Positions 13,009 through 25,067 of a DNA stretch of 64,000 bases are shown piece after piece. The translations under genes and the position numbers were made by a program. The notes below the pieces were generated by a model that was given only the letters and a program-made list of their open reading frames with translations, ran no database searches and was not told where the DNA came from. Source of the DNA: Rhyacichthys aspro (taxonomy: Eukaryota > Chordata > Actinopteri > Gobiiformes > Rhyacichthyidae); assembly GCA_036850595.1 (NCBI GenBank), contig CM072160.1:18269906-18333905 (forward strand), given 5' to 3'. The number at the start of each line of letters is the position of its first letter. Position 1 is the stretch's first letter.

Positions 13009-13288
13009 TGCGCCCGTGCAACAGCCCCTTAGACAACCCGTATTTGCGGAAACGGAGCAAAGCTTCATGGGAAATATAGTTTTTTGTCAACGTCAACGTT
13101 TGTATTGTTCAAAATCGCTTACACTTTTATTACACAACCTTTTATCGAAAAAAACAAACAAACACGCAATTTAGACTAATAATTTAAACAACGTTACTTG
13201 TGAGTAATTTTCTGTGTAGCGTAATTTTCTGTGTAGCGTCATTTTTGGTCACGTGACCCATACTGTCAGCTGGGCATGCGTTGCAAAA
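13009..13288. promoter_or_regulatory. shared rps25/trappc4 bidirectional promoter
   Basis: Only about 280 bp separate the inferred rps25 cap site from the trappc4 start codon, so the two divergent genes must share this interval. It contains an exact tandem duplication of a 17-bp unit (13205-13221 and 13222-13238) and the 12-bp palindrome at 13247-13258. Confidence 0.7.
13247..13258. promoter_or_regulatory. trappc4: GGTCACGTGACC palindrome (CLEAR/E-box) before trappc4
   Basis: A perfect 12-bp palindrome with a GTCACGTGAC core ends 30 bp upstream of the trappc4 ATG. GTCACGTGAC is the consensus CLEAR element read by TFEB/TFE3 and is also a USF site. This is a sequence match only. Confidence 0.5.
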
Positions 13289-14843
13289 ATGGTGATCTTT
13301 AGTGTTTATGTAGTGAATAAGGCTGGAGGTTTAATTTACCAGTATGACAACTATGTCCCCAGAGCAGAGGCAGAAAAAACCTTTAGCTATCCTTTAGATT
13401 TAGTGTTAAAACACCACGATGAGAAAGTAATAGTGTCGTTTGGCCAACGCGATGGAATAAAAGGTAAGAGTCGCTAGCTAAGTGTGCCTGTTAGCTTAAT
13501 GTCATACAGTCTATCCTCCTAAAAATAAGATAATACTTTATTTACTGGTCTTACAGGATTCTTTTTGGAAATCTAAAATCCTATTCGGAAATACTTCAGT
13601 CCTATATTATTTTTAAGACGTTTAAGAAATCACATAGGAAAACACACTTCCACATAACATGGTTTTCCTATTGGATTCTGATCGGATTTTGCAAATTATT
13701 TTGGTATCTAATAGGACTATAATAGAAAATTGTAGAATCCTATTGGACGTTTTGACAAGGGGCATCTTCACGTGAATTGCACACATACGTTACATTTCTA
13801 CACACTCCTTACACTCTACACTTCATTTTATTATGAATTTACAATTGATAAGTATATTCTTTATAGTTATAATCTGTATCAGTATGCACTAAAAAGTCTT
13901 TTGCTGTAGTATACTGCCTGATGCCACATTAAACAATATAATGGATAAAAATGACCAACAGAATGACCATTATGTTAAATGTATGTTAAAAATGAATTCA
14001 ACATTCACTGACTATGTTTATGTGTCTCCAGTTGGCCATGCAGTGCTATCCATTAATGGAGTTGATGTGATGGGCAAAAACACTGCAGATGGAAAGGACA
14101 TCATCGAATACCTAAAAGATGCCTCAAACTATCCAGTGTCTATCCGTTTTGGACGGGCCCGTCTCAGTTCAAATGAGAAGCTCATGCTGGCATCTATGTT
14201 TCATTCGTAAGTCAAGTCCATGTATCACATTATCACTGGGGCAATAGTAAGTGGTGTCATGCATCACTTACACTTGTGTGTTAACAGAAACGGAAAAGAG
14301 TAGTTTAAAGTAATGTGCTTGTGTGTTTTCTTTTTAGCTTATTTGCCATAGGTTCACAGTTGTCTCCAGAAGTTGGCAGCTCTGGGATTGAGATGCTAGA
14401 AACAGACGTCTTCAAATTGCATTGTTTCCAAACTCTGACAGGTCAGTCTTATGTAACTGTGATCAGAAACATTTGTGACCAAACAGTATAAAAGTCTTTT
14501 AAATATAAAGCTGCCATATTCATTATATTTAGAAGTATTACATATATGATCCCTTTTCAGGAATTAAATTTATCGTGCTGGCTGACCCTCGCCAGTCGGG
14601 AATTGATGCACTGTTGAGAAAAATTTATGAAGTGTATTCTGATTTTGCACTCAAGAACCCCTTCTATTCTCTGGAAATGCCTATTAGGTAACTGTAACCT
14701 ATATAAAAAATGATCCCCACATAACTTTTAACGTCTAACCATATTTCACTTCTGTAATTTTCAGGTGTGAGTTGTTTGACCAAAACCTAAAGAGTGCACT
14801 GGAGATTGCAGAAAAGGCAGGGAATTTTGGAGCAGGATCATAA
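13289..14843 (+). CDS. trappc4: trafficking protein particle complex subunit 4 (synbindin)
   Basis: Core subunit of the TRAPP complexes, which act as Rab1/Rab11 exchange factors and tethers for ER-Golgi and later traffic. Five plus-strand exons: 13289-13463, 14032-14206, 14338-14441, 14561-14687 and 14765-14843. They give 219 aa, the same length as human. The N-terminal half-longin (VIFSVYVVNKAGGLIYQ, AEKTFSYPLDLVL) is followed by the PDZ-like insert (VGHAVLSINGVDV, NYPVSIRFGRARL), then SNEKLMLASMFHS, SSGIEMLETD, TGIKFIVLADPRQSGID, RKIYEVYSDFALKNPFYS, and the C-terminal helix EKAGNFGAGS. Start chosen because MVIFSVYVV aligns with the family start. It is divergent from rps25 and convergent with slc37a4. 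Open frames at 13941 and 14735 are partial or shadow reads. Confidence 0.97.
13540..13760. repeat. repeat-like segment in trappc4 intron 1
   Basis: Recurring words such as 'tcctatt-gga' and their complements ('aatagga') occur in both orientations across about 200 bp, suggesting a decayed fold-back element. No TIR or target duplication could be fixed. Confidence 0.3.
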
Positions 14844-15003
14844 CCAGGAACGACTTGATATAATACCTCTGAATAACTAGCATGTACATTTTCAGTCCAC
14901 ATGACAGTTGTTTTTTGTTGCTTGATAATGTTAGGCTGCAAAGTGTTTTGTTGTTTTTTTTGTCACAGAAACACTGTAAATACATACGTTTTGTATATGT
15001 TTT

Positions 15004-15009
15004 AATAAA
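15004..15009 (+). terminator. trappc4: trappc4 polyadenylation signal
   Basis: AATAAA about 160 bp after the trappc4 stop codon, on the coding strand. Confidence 0.7.
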
Positions 15010-15419
15010 CATACTAAAGATATGACATTTTGTCATAAATATATTATTGCATCTGATATAAGTATTCTCCATAAGACTTTGGGAATAATCCTTTAATATA
15101 TACACATCTCCCATTTATGTTTCTATTTATGAGTAACCACCTAAAAGTAAATAAAGAGTGTGTATGCTGTGCAGCTATTGCATCTAAAAATGCATTTAAT
15201 TTACAGTAAAATGTTGTCTTTTTGGTACTTGGAATGACAAAGTCACACATGTATGTTTACAGAGAAGTACAATGTTTTCTTGTAGAAAAGTACTATTATA
15301 TCTATCATTCATTTACATGTCTGTCCTGAGAAAATAACACTGATAGAAAAAAGAAATATTTAAACATAGCTGTGGCCCAGAATGGTCCATTTAAAACTTT
15401 TAGTATGAGCTGAAGTGTT

Positions 15420-18400
15420 TTAGTCTTCTTTCTTGGGCACATGACCCATCTTGGTTCTGATGTTGCGCAGTAGGAAGTATCCAACAGTACAGACGCCACA
15501 GATGACCTCTGCTACCCAGAAGGCCGTTTCCCAGCCGTGGTGCTTGGCAATCGTGCTGAATGGTAGCCCAGAGAGGAAGCCACCGACTAAAAGAAAATAG
15601 ACATTTACATTGTAGTTTAATATGTTCTAATATTAGCTTTTACTGTAGTTATTCACACATAAAGGAATTCACTAACTGTTGGCCATGAGGGAAACAATAG
15701 CATGAGATGTGCCACAGTAGTTGGACGGGGCGCTCTCATTAGCGATTACTCCAAATAAGGCAATTGGTCCGTAGGAGGAAAACCCGAATGTGGCGCCCAG
15801 AGTGAGTATCCACACCTGAAAAAGCAGATAAAGAATTGTTTAATGACCAGAAAAAAAGTGTACCGTAAATTTATAGTGATGTTATGCAACAAAAACTGAT
15901 ACCTTGGAGCTGTCTGGAGTGACTGTGACTCTGAACAGGTACATGGACATGTACATTCCCGCCATCATGAGAAGAAGAATGAAGTGGCGAGGGTTGCCAT
16001 AGGTCTTCATGCCTTGCTGTTCAAAAATGAAGACAGATTTTGTTAGTTTGGTAAATACCTCAAAAAAAAGGGAAAAAATGAACTACACTTAGAAGCAAAA
16101 GGGCGAAGTATGACAATATTTTGACCTCACTCTGCGAAAGGAATTTAGTCCTAAATGATAAAATAATCAAACACACAGAAGACTGACCTCTTATGTAACA
16201 ATGTTGAATTACTTATCAAAAATATACTACATCTTTCCACAATTTTAAATTTGAGAAGTCAGATACACCTTTTTGGTTCCAATGTTTTCAGTCAGTTTTG
16301 CTCAAAATGCCCCTTGCATTGGAAGATGACTAGTTCCTTTTTTCTTTATGCCAGTCATTACAAATATATAACATGTTGGATATAGTAGATATTAAATATT
16401 ATAACTCAATATAACAAAACAATGCAGTAATCCAACAGTATGTCACATATAAAACACACATGTAATGACTTATGCTTACTTTAGCCACTGCTTTGTCGGA
16501 AAAGTAACCTGCTGCCAAACTGCCCAACAGGCCTCCAACCTCCAGAGCGCTGATGTATGAACTACCTATGAAGAGAAATACTGTCATCCACAACAGTCTG
16601 CAATCAAAACCAGACTTTTGTCTATTTTTTTCTATACTATATTTAATCCAGATTTTCTCCTGATTTATTTGGCTAAATGTTGGATCAGGGGTGGATCTTC
16701 ATCATTTTATTGTTGGGGGAATGTATGCAAGAATGGGGAATATATGCAAGAATGCTTGACCTATATAATTACTATGAACTATAATGTAAGAATTACATTA
16801 TATATATAGTATAGTATAGTATAGTATAGTATAGAAAGTGTTTCCAAATCTAAATTTGTGCTGACTTATCGTTTATGAACGCAATACCAGGAAATATTAG
16901 ATGATATCTTTGGTCACTATTGTAATGATATCACGTTTTGGTCTTGAAAAACAGTTGTTGCTGGTACTGTTGAAACTTGCAGAGACAAATATTTTCTGAG
17001 GTGGTACTTGGTGCGTTTAAGAACCACTGGACTAAGCCATTATGAATGAAAAAAATCTGGAATGTCTACACCACTTTCCTTACCCATAAGCGTCGACTGG
17101 CCCTTGTCCTGAATGAGAAACAGCTGGCCCCAGTCGCTGCACACCGTTTTGACCCCAAACACCACCAGGTAGGACACAGAGAGCAGCCACAGGTACGGAG
17201 AGAGCAGGAACTCTGACAGGGTGCATTCACTGGAAGACCCTGGGCAAACAAGAGATAGAATTTCAGATCCATTTTTACCTATATCTTTGTCAGCATTTGA
17301 CACAATCACAATAAATGAAACTGGGGAAGGCCTTGGTTTGCATTTATTATTTTAAGCTAAAGAAGTACACTGATTTATTAGTTTGCCTGGATCTCAGATA
17401 GCAATTACGACACAAGAGCACGTCAGTGGCATGTGAGGGGCACTGGGTACAGAGTCTAAAGAGCCACTGACCTTTAGTCAAGAGGCACATGCTGTACAAA
17501 AACACATCTTGCATGCACACACAATACACTGTTATGTTACAACATACATGCTACCTGCACAGTACTGTATGTCTGCTCAGTGACCCTGGCTGTGGAAGGA
17601 TCCCTTATCATGACCCTGCACATCCTAATATGATGTCCCCCCATTTGGATTATTACACAATGTCCCATTGACGCCGTCTTGGATTTTTCTATTTATTACA
17701 CTCTGGCCTCTATGGAACCAATCAGTATAAAACTGGTCTTTCCTGTATATACCTGTATCTTCCTCACTTTCGGCTGCTCCCTTCTGGACTCTTCTCTCAC
17801 ACCAATTACCTTCATGTCCTCCTTCACTACATTCATAAATCACCGCGTTTGTCTCCCTTTCTACCATAGTTTTACAACCACAGTGTATCCGTCTCACCTC
17901 CTTTGCTCTTCTTAGCTGCTGGCTCTATATTGGGCAGCCCCACGTCTTTGGGCTCGTTCTTGATGACCAGCAGGCACATAAAGGACAACGCCACACAGAT
18001 CATCCCAGATGCAGACAGTATTGTCCTCCAGCTGCAGCTCTGGGCCAGTACGGAGGCGATGATCGGACCCACGCTGCCAGCCAGATTCATGCTGCAGGAG
18101 AGAATGGCCCACCATGTGCCGAACTGAGAGGGTTCAAACCACTGAAAGCAGAGAAGAAAACAATAGAAGAGATTAGAAGGAAAAAGTTTCAATATCAAAC
18201 AGTAAGTCAGTGATTTCTGTACCACTTCACATTAAGCTTCTTTGTGTGGTTTGAAATGTAGTTTTCAATAAGGTTAGGTCAATTAAGTAAATACTACCAA
18301 TAAGACAATTCAATTATAGATTCATGAGAAAACTGGACCAAAATTGTGCCTCATAATTATTGATAGAAATGAATATTTATGGCAATTAATACATTATTAA

Positions 18401-21063
18401 ACCAATCCAGGCTTTTTAAAATCCATGTATTGTGTTAAATATAGTAAAGGTAAGTCTATCTTCTTACTGTAACAACAGTGCAATAGCACTATTACAGATT
18501 TTCAATTGTAAGAAACAACAGTGCCTCAATTAAAATGCAAAATTATGCTCTGTTTACTACATACATTTATAACTGACCAGAAAGATTTTTTTTTTTTTTT
18601 TTTTGATACAGGTCTAGTTAATATCTTCTGTCTTTAACTTGTAATAGTACTATTCCAGATATTCCATTTCAAAGCCCTAAACACACTATGTAACTTTTCA
18701 GGCTGTATACCCACTAACTGACCAAAGAAGACAAATGCTGCTGCAGAACTAACATGGGACTGTTAATGTTTTTATAAAAATCCTGATTGTGATATAGATT
18801 TGCGTTGATGTTCATCGTCATGTTCATGTTCTGGCGGCTGAGCTACAAATGTGTAAATGGTAACGTGCTCCGCAACTCACTGTTACAGAGTGGATTATCT
18901 TGCAAACAAGGAGCACTTTGTTTTTAAAAGAGGGGTTTGTGTCCTTGTTTTATGTCAAGAAGAAACTGTCAAAATGCATTTATTGTTTTAACACTTTCTG
19001 GCTCCTTATATTGGGGTAAAAAAATAACATGATATATAATTAATCAAAATGAGACTTGTCTAAAGCAATATTTTAACATACAACATAAAAAAACTTTGGA
19101 ATTTTGGCACTTATGGCACTTTTCTTATACAGATTTTCATATTTATATTGTTCATGTCTGTTTTGTTTTGACGTTTTTGGTGGTAACTGATGATAGCTCT
19201 GAGTGCAAGACAAATGTCCCTTTAGGGACAAAAGGTTTATTCTATCTATTATTTACTATATCTAAGATTGAGAATATTCGTTATCTAGTATTTGGCAATG
19301 AGTGGGTCCCCTTGATTTGTTTACTAATGTGATATAAAACCACATTAATACTTTACAAATTACTAATTCCTACTTGCTTACAAATGATTTATAACCTAAA
19401 TAAAAAAGCGAACAACCAAAGAGAATTTTCTTGTCTCCAACCTGAGAGACTTATTTCTCTCCTGTACCTTCCGTAGCACTCTGCCACACGGAGGCCAGCC
19501 CAGGCCCTGTCCCAGACCGTTGAGAAACCACAGGGAGGAGAACACAGCCACAGTGGACGACCACGAGAAGACCACGTTGATGCCTCCCACGAAGAACAGG
19601 CCGATGGAGAAGAGCCACCGGGCGCTGAGCTGGTCCGACAGCACGCCGCTGATGAACTTACTGATGGCGTAGGCCAGCGACTGACTGCTGGTGATCAGGC
19701 CTAAACAGATGAAATGTTAATTAAACGCATGGACGCACACAATCCTTGTACTGATAGTTTACCCTGAAGCAATATTTTGTCTTCATTGAGATAGATGAAG
19801 GGCACTTTTGTTGTCTGTTGCATTTAGGATTGAAAATATTTGTCCCTGAATAAACTAAGCTAGTATCTTCAATCATGTCCCATAAAAGCTTGACCTTTTG
19901 TTTTAAGGAAATGCTGTTATATCATATACGAGACTACCATCCTTACTAACTGTTTGGATCCTGTGACTTCCAGCAGAAAACAGTAGATAAAGGTCAATAA
20001 TTAAAAAAAACCCAATGCATTATATTTGTATAGCTAAACTATGTAATAAGATGATGTATATAAATTGGAGACTTGTCTATTTTACTGTCAGAAAAGGTTG
20101 AAAACCAGTGTTCTATTCAATAATGCTTGTTGAACCAAACTGTGTATAGTGTTACAAAGAACTGTATATTGTCTGCTGGCTTTTATATTATTTAAGTAAA
20201 TTACCAAGAAACACACCCTGTTTACCTGAGCTTAACACGTTTTTATTCTGTCTATTGTATGCTTTACCATAGCTATCCACAAATCAAAGAAATATTTCTT
20301 TTCTTGCTTCGAGAGCTTGAGACAGTTCTAGATAGTACACTGTAAAACTATAAACTGTTAAATTTACAGTAAAAATCTGGCAGCTAAGGTTGCCATTTTT
20401 TACTGTAAAACACATGTGAAGATAATTTAAGACATGACATGGTAAACACTGGAAATTTCACAGTAAATCCCCCCTTTTTTTAATGGTACACTAAACATGA
20501 CAACATGGCATATTATGTTGGTGCAGTAAATTTTTGCAAATCCATCTCATTTGATCTTTTACAAAAAATGTAAATACAGTTTGCATACCTTTTATTATAG
20601 TTGTTATATTATGATTTTATATACTTATCATTTTATATACTTTATCATAACTACACACAATAATCCGACAGTAGGGAATTTATACATTTGTAATTGTTTA
20701 ATTTCTAATTGTGTAGACTTTTAAAATGTTAAACCAATTTTTTATTCAGTGTATTTACGACAATGATATACTGTTTCAGCTATTACAGATTTTTACTGCT
20801 GCTATTGACAGTATTTTACCAAAAATATGTAACTTTTTAACAGTGTTGTACAGTGTGGTAACTTTACCATTGCAACATACAGTGCGGAATGCTGTATATG
20901 TGAAGTGAACCATACCTAGATCATCCTTATCCATCTTTATTTCCTCCATGACTGAAGGCATCACGAAGGAGAACGTCTTCCTGTTGAAGTAGTACAACGT
21001 GTAGCCCACAAACATAGCCAGGAATATAGTTCCACGGTAGTATCCATAGCCCGCTGTAGCCAT
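15420..21063 (-). CDS. slc37a4: glucose-6-phosphate exchanger (ER G6P translocase)
   Basis: ER-membrane antiporter of the major facilitator superfamily that carries glucose-6-phosphate into the ER lumen in exchange for phosphate, feeding glucose-6-phosphatase. Eight minus-strand exons: 20916-21063, 19468-19700, 17898-18141, 17084-17239, 16480-16565, 15903-16016, 15677-15815 and 15420-15586. The joined frame is 428 aa; human is 429. The start MATAGYGYYR leads to YYFNRKTFSFVMPS, with Arg28 conserved. Later landmarks are GVLSDQLSARWLFS, LGWPPCG, WFEPSQFGTWWAILS, SPYLWLLS, VVFGVKT, SALEVGGLLGS, GNPRH, GFSSYGPIALFGVIANESAP and CGTSHAIV. The protein ends in KKED, a C-terminal di-lysine ER-retrieval signal. 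Synteny with rps25 and trappc4 supports orthology. Confidence 0.97.
16803..16834. repeat. (TATAG)n microsatellite in slc37a4 intron
   Basis: About six copies of a 5-bp unit flanked by AT dinucleotides. Confidence 0.8.
20333..20900. repeat. TTTACAGT-rich interspersed repeat in slc37a4 intron 1
   Basis: The left end reads 'acactgtaaaac', and 'tttacagtaaaaa', 'tttactgtaaaacac', 'cacagtaaatc' and 'taccaaaaatatgtaac' recur through the block. This matches a familiar fish interspersed repeat made of inverted 'actgtaaa' words, probably a DNA-transposon derivative. Ends are approximate. Confidence 0.5.
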
Positions 21064-21865
21064 GTCTGCAGATTTTTAGAGTTCAGTCCTATATGAAGAA
21101 GAAAAATAAAAATAAAAGACAGGTAAATTTCACAGAAAGAAGGGAGCGAGGTCCTGTGCTGACAGACGTCTGTTGCCTGTGACACTGAACTTTGCTTCAG
21201 GATCCACAGTGAGGCAGACGGTTACAAGGAGAGCGGTGTTTGCAATCAGTAAGAGAGGTTAATGGTCAACTTTTCCACTCCAAATCTGATTCAATCTGGT
21301 CTGTTACAGGTGCGAGCTGCAGTCTAGGGCTTAAGGCCAAAGAAATAAAATATATGCAAGTTTAAATATTGTAAGATACTGTTTTACTTAGATCCTTGTA
21401 TGTTTTGTCATCATTTCTTTACTTTTTGCCCTCTGTTGCTATGACCCTATGTTTATCTGAGAGGGTCTGAAGGGAGTCCTGAGAATGATGAGATTAATGA
21501 TTCACCTTGTGGGCCAATAGTCACTCAGGACCAGGGGGAGGCTGCTTTCCAAATGACTCAGTATCCATGCCTCTTTGTACAGTGACAACAACACAAATAT
21601 TCACAATATTAAAAGAACTGGATACACTTTCCTGCACTGTACTCCACCTTATTTCTAGGCCTACTACTCTGCTTTTTTAACAGAGAGGAGGGACTATAAG
21701 AGCCAGGCATGATGACATCTTTAGTCAAAGATGTCAAATAAATAGCACAACTGTCCTACCTTCACGCCTCAGGAAAGAATGGTAGTCATGCTTCAGAGAG
21801 CCAAGATCAATATTCTATTTCAACATTTATGAAACGTGCAGAACATTCATAGTCCGAGATCGCAG
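21064..21865. other. slc37a4 upstream sequence
   Basis: DNA upstream of the slc37a4 start codon. A splice acceptor (TCTGCAG on the minus strand) immediately precedes the ATG, suggesting that at least one non-coding 5' exon lies further right. I could not place that exon with confidence. Confidence 0.4.
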
Positions 21866-22165
21866 GTTCCTTGAAAAAACTAATAGAGAGGGCTGCTCCA
21901 AGTATAGGTATTTGTTTGGAGAATCTGGTTGAAGTAGAGGAGCAACACAACAGGGCGGATGCTATACTGAACAACATGTACCATCCCCTGCTTCAACAGA
22001 GAGCAGCCAGTGGACTTCTAAGACCATTGAGCTGTAGGATGGAACGCCCCAAGAACTCCTTCTTCCTGACTGCCATAAGATTGTATAATCAATCAGTCTA
22101 TGGAAGATGAAGACTGAATCAATCATTATTTTTTTAGAGGGGATTAATAAAGTTGAATTAAATAT
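21866..22165 (+). mobile_element. LINE 3' fragment (RT C-terminus plus tail), copy 1
   Basis: A 5'-truncated non-LTR retrotransposon copy. An open frame (21871-22110) keeps the element's C-terminal coding region: an 'AILNNMxHPLLQQRAASG' type stretch followed by KNSFFLTAIRLYNQSVYGR and a stop. Its tail ends 'gggattaataaagttgaatt'. Five other copies lie in the same orientation in this window. Confidence 0.75.
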
Positions 22166-23931
22166 TTGGCTCTGTTCCCACTACATACCTGTATCACACC
22201 CTATGATCACACCATGCTGATGCAGTTTAGTGTTTCCAGCCCACAAAAACTGGTCAAGGTGTTAGTTATACGAGCACCTGCCACACATGTCTTCTTGACC
22301 AAATAGCCCTGCCAAGAGTGGACACCAGGGCCAAATTCCCCCTGCAAAAGAATGTACTAGCATCAGCTTCCATTACCCAGAGGGGATAATAATGATCATA
22401 AACCCATCCATCTATACCACATGTTAGCACAAGATGGTGGGAGGCTTAAAATGAAAAAAACAAACAAACAAACAAACAAACAAAACAAAAAACAATGAAA
22501 GATACAGCAGAATACTCAATAAAGTCAAAGATTGCATATTACTTCTAGATTTTATAGTTAGACAGATATAATAAATTGACATTTAATGTATCTGTAACTA
22601 CTTTTTAACTATGCTTCTTATAGGCAATGCTTTAGCCTTTTATTGAAAAAGAAGGTACCTGATAGCGTTGTTTCTGTGATGCATTTTGGACCCACAGAGA
22701 GAACGCCCATAAAACGGAGTCCCACTTTAGCCTTTAGTATTCCTCTTTCTACTTAAGGCTATGCTATAAAAAAGACTTTAACCCCACTCGAAGCAGAATA
22801 TGCTAAAATATCATATTGGTGCTCTGCCATCCGCAAGTTTATCTAAAAAGGGAGTGAACTTAATAGAAGTTCCCACAGTATGTTACCTGAAGGCATCCGC
22901 GCCGATGTGGTCACAAAACCTGAAAGTAAGCAGCAGTAGTTGTAGCTGTCATAGCAGACAAGTTATAGCTGGCTCTTTTTACACATACAAGCTTTAAAAC
23001 CTTTTTCGATTTTCGCCTTTTTTTAATCTTCCACAACTTCTCTGTGGAGTTTCCTTGTTGCTAGGGCTGCCTCTGAACTGTAAACCCGCCCCTGCTTCAT
23101 GATGCCCGGGCTGTCAGCACGAGCAGCTGAAGGCAGTGGGCGGGAGTGGAGCGCCCTCTATCGGTTACTTTAAGTGACTGCCCGAAGATTAGTTTACTTA
23201 ATAAATGAGTACCGGTAGAGGACAGCAAAGCAACGTCCGGCACTGGATGGCTGTCCAAAGAAAAATATTTTTTGGAGTATGGCGTGCTTATAAATGGAGA
23301 AGGTTGCTGAACTTCACTGTTTGTATCTGTAGGTTATCAGCTCTGTGTTAGCTCTCCGCCCAGTATGACCTTACGGCGGGAATCCTCTCATAGTATGAGT
23401 AGCTTACATGATTAGCTCTATGCTAACAAATTTATGTGACATTATTACGGCCTAAAGTACTAATTTAAAATTGTAGGAACGTGGCCCATATTTTTTTCTT
23501 TTATTTTTTTCTTTGTTTTTGTAGACCTTGAAACCTTCTCAGAGTATATGAGTTGAATTTTCTTGGAAAATAAACTATTTTTATTTATGATTATTATTAT
23601 TATTACAGAAAGGAATTGGTTGAATGACCAATATGGCCTATTTAGATCAATAAATGTTGGCTATTTTTCTTCATGTGTTATATAAAGTTTGGGAAACACT
23701 GCTATAGAACATAATACTATATTTTATTATGTAAGACTTAATTCTGCTGTCATTTGACACTTTACAGTAGCCCTTAGCCTTCTTTCCTTTGTTATACTTG
23801 GCTTTAATGTTGCTATACATGCAATGATTTCTCCTCCTTCAGAAATGAGGAGCCTTTTTGTTGGTGGAGAGCAACAGGAGATCAGAAAAATGGAGGAAAA
23901 ATGAACAAATATACTACTTTGGCAATGCACA
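22166..23931. other. intergenic region with GC-rich candidate promoter
   Basis: No coding exon was recognised. Bases 23085-23240 are clearly more GC-rich than the surroundings and include a 'gggcggg' GC box (about 23137) and several CpG. This is the best candidate for the slc37a4 promoter and first exon, but no donor site could be fixed. Confidence 0.35.
22455..22492. repeat. (AAAC)n microsatellite
   Basis: About eight copies of a 4-bp unit in an A-rich stretch. Confidence 0.8.
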
Positions 23932-23937
23932 TTTATT
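23932..23937 (-). terminator. thrsp: thrsp-like gene polyadenylation signal
   Basis: AATAAA on the minus strand, 86 bp past the stop codon. Confidence 0.55.
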
Positions 23938-24022
23938 AAGTTGTTTCATTCATTTACAAATATCACAGTTAATGGATGTTGTTAATGTTATATGTTAATG
24001 TTCATATGTTGCCCATTTCTTC

Positions 24023-24430
24023 TTAATTTGCCACTCCGATGATGTCCTTGTATTTCCCAGTTAGGCTCTGTGTCCTAATGGTGAGGTCCCTCATCACAGA
24101 GAACAGCCCCCTCAGGTGGAAGTGGAAGAGAGCTTCTGCGTCCATGTCCAGCAGCGGCTCGAGGCTGTCACTGACGGCTGCCTTGCGCTCATCCAGGGAA
24201 ACCAGGCCGCTCTCCACCGTGTTCCTTATCGCCTTAAGCATCAGGTAATTGTGGTAGAGGTCTCGGCAGGACTCCTCGGCTGCCTCACAATCATACAGCT
24301 CGTCTGACGGCACATCTCGCAGCAGGCTGGGCAGGAGGATGGTCTGCTCCATGTCCCTGACGGCCGCTCTGTATCTCTTAAGGGCCAGCGACAGGCTGTT
24401 TTTGTTGAGTCTGGCCTCGGCTGACTGCAT
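24023..24430 (-). CDS. thrsp: Spot14 family protein (thyroid hormone responsive, thrsp-like)
   Basis: Single-exon 135-aa protein on the minus strand. Spot14/MID1IP1 proteins are small cytosolic and nuclear regulators of lipogenesis that modulate acetyl-CoA carboxylase polymerisation. The family signature RDMEQTILLPSLLRDVPSDE lies at about residues 25-44. DLYHNYLMLKAIRNTVESG (about 57-75) is the second conserved block, and the C-terminal FHFHLRGLFSVM...LTGKYKDIIG (about 101-132) is the third. N-D-MEQ rather than NMDQ, a start of MQ, and the short length fit THRSP better than MID1IP1, but the paralogue is inferred. A TATA-type box lies about 94 bp before the ATG and a poly(A) signal about 86 bp after the stop. 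The intronless coding region is usual for the family. Confidence 0.85.
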   Translation of the reverse strand: MQSAEARLNKNSLSLALKRYRAAVRDMEQTILLPSLLRDVPSDELYDCEAAEESCRDLYHNYLMLKAIRNTVESGLVSLDERKAAVSDSLEPLLDMDAEALFHFHLRGLFSVMRDLTIRTQSLTGKYKDIIGVAN

Positions 24431-24523
24431 GTTTACTGTTGGATGTTCTCTTCCGTTTGTCCCGGGGTTGTGCTGGGTGGAAGGCAGGGTGCAGTGCAGT
24501 GGCCCAGGTGTGCAGACTAAAGA

Positions 24524-24530
24524 TTTATAG
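24524..24530 (-). promoter_or_regulatory. thrsp: TATA box of the thrsp-like gene
   Basis: TATAAAT on the minus strand, 94 bp upstream of the start codon. This would give a short 5' UTR of roughly 65 bases. Confidence 0.55.
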
Positions 24531-24873
24531 CTGGTGGCTGGCTGTTACTGTTGCGTAAGAGCATCATCCGATACATTTAGAAAGCATAGAGGGTATTGGC
24601 AGTCAAAGCCTTATCTTTATTTGATTTACATAACAGCTATTTTCAGGTCAGAATTGTGTCCAGACAGTATGAACTAAAGTTACCTGTTGCTAAATGATTA
24701 AGCCAACAGGCCATTATGCTGGAATGACCCCAGTTTAAAAGTGACATACAGTTTGGACTGTGCTGAATTTCTGTCCAGACAAGGTCACTTTTTTAGACTC
24801 AAGGTTTCTAGTTATTTCTAGTTCTTTTTACAAAATCTAAATATAAACCCGATATTATTGTTATTATTACAGC

Positions 24874-24960
24874 TTAGGGCTGCACAATATATTGCTATCC
24901 TATGATCAGTTGAATCATCATAAATATATCGAATTTTTCAAAAGTCCTTTTACATCTGTC
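24874..24960. mobile_element. hAT MITE left-end fragment
   Basis: Starts 'ttagggctgcacaatat', which matches the terminal repeat of the complete MITE at 43825-44209. The matching right end was not found. Confidence 0.4.
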
Positions 24961-25067
24961 CAAATTTTTGTCTTAAATACAATGCATATGTTCACAAATA
25001 AGACAGTGTTTTCAAAAGGAAGTAATCATGGTTCCTTACTGTTACAGAATTTTGGATCTATTGTAAG

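Noticed and set aside
22800..22997. 65-codon open frame near the GC-rich region
   Set aside because: No homology recognised and no splice context; probably chance.
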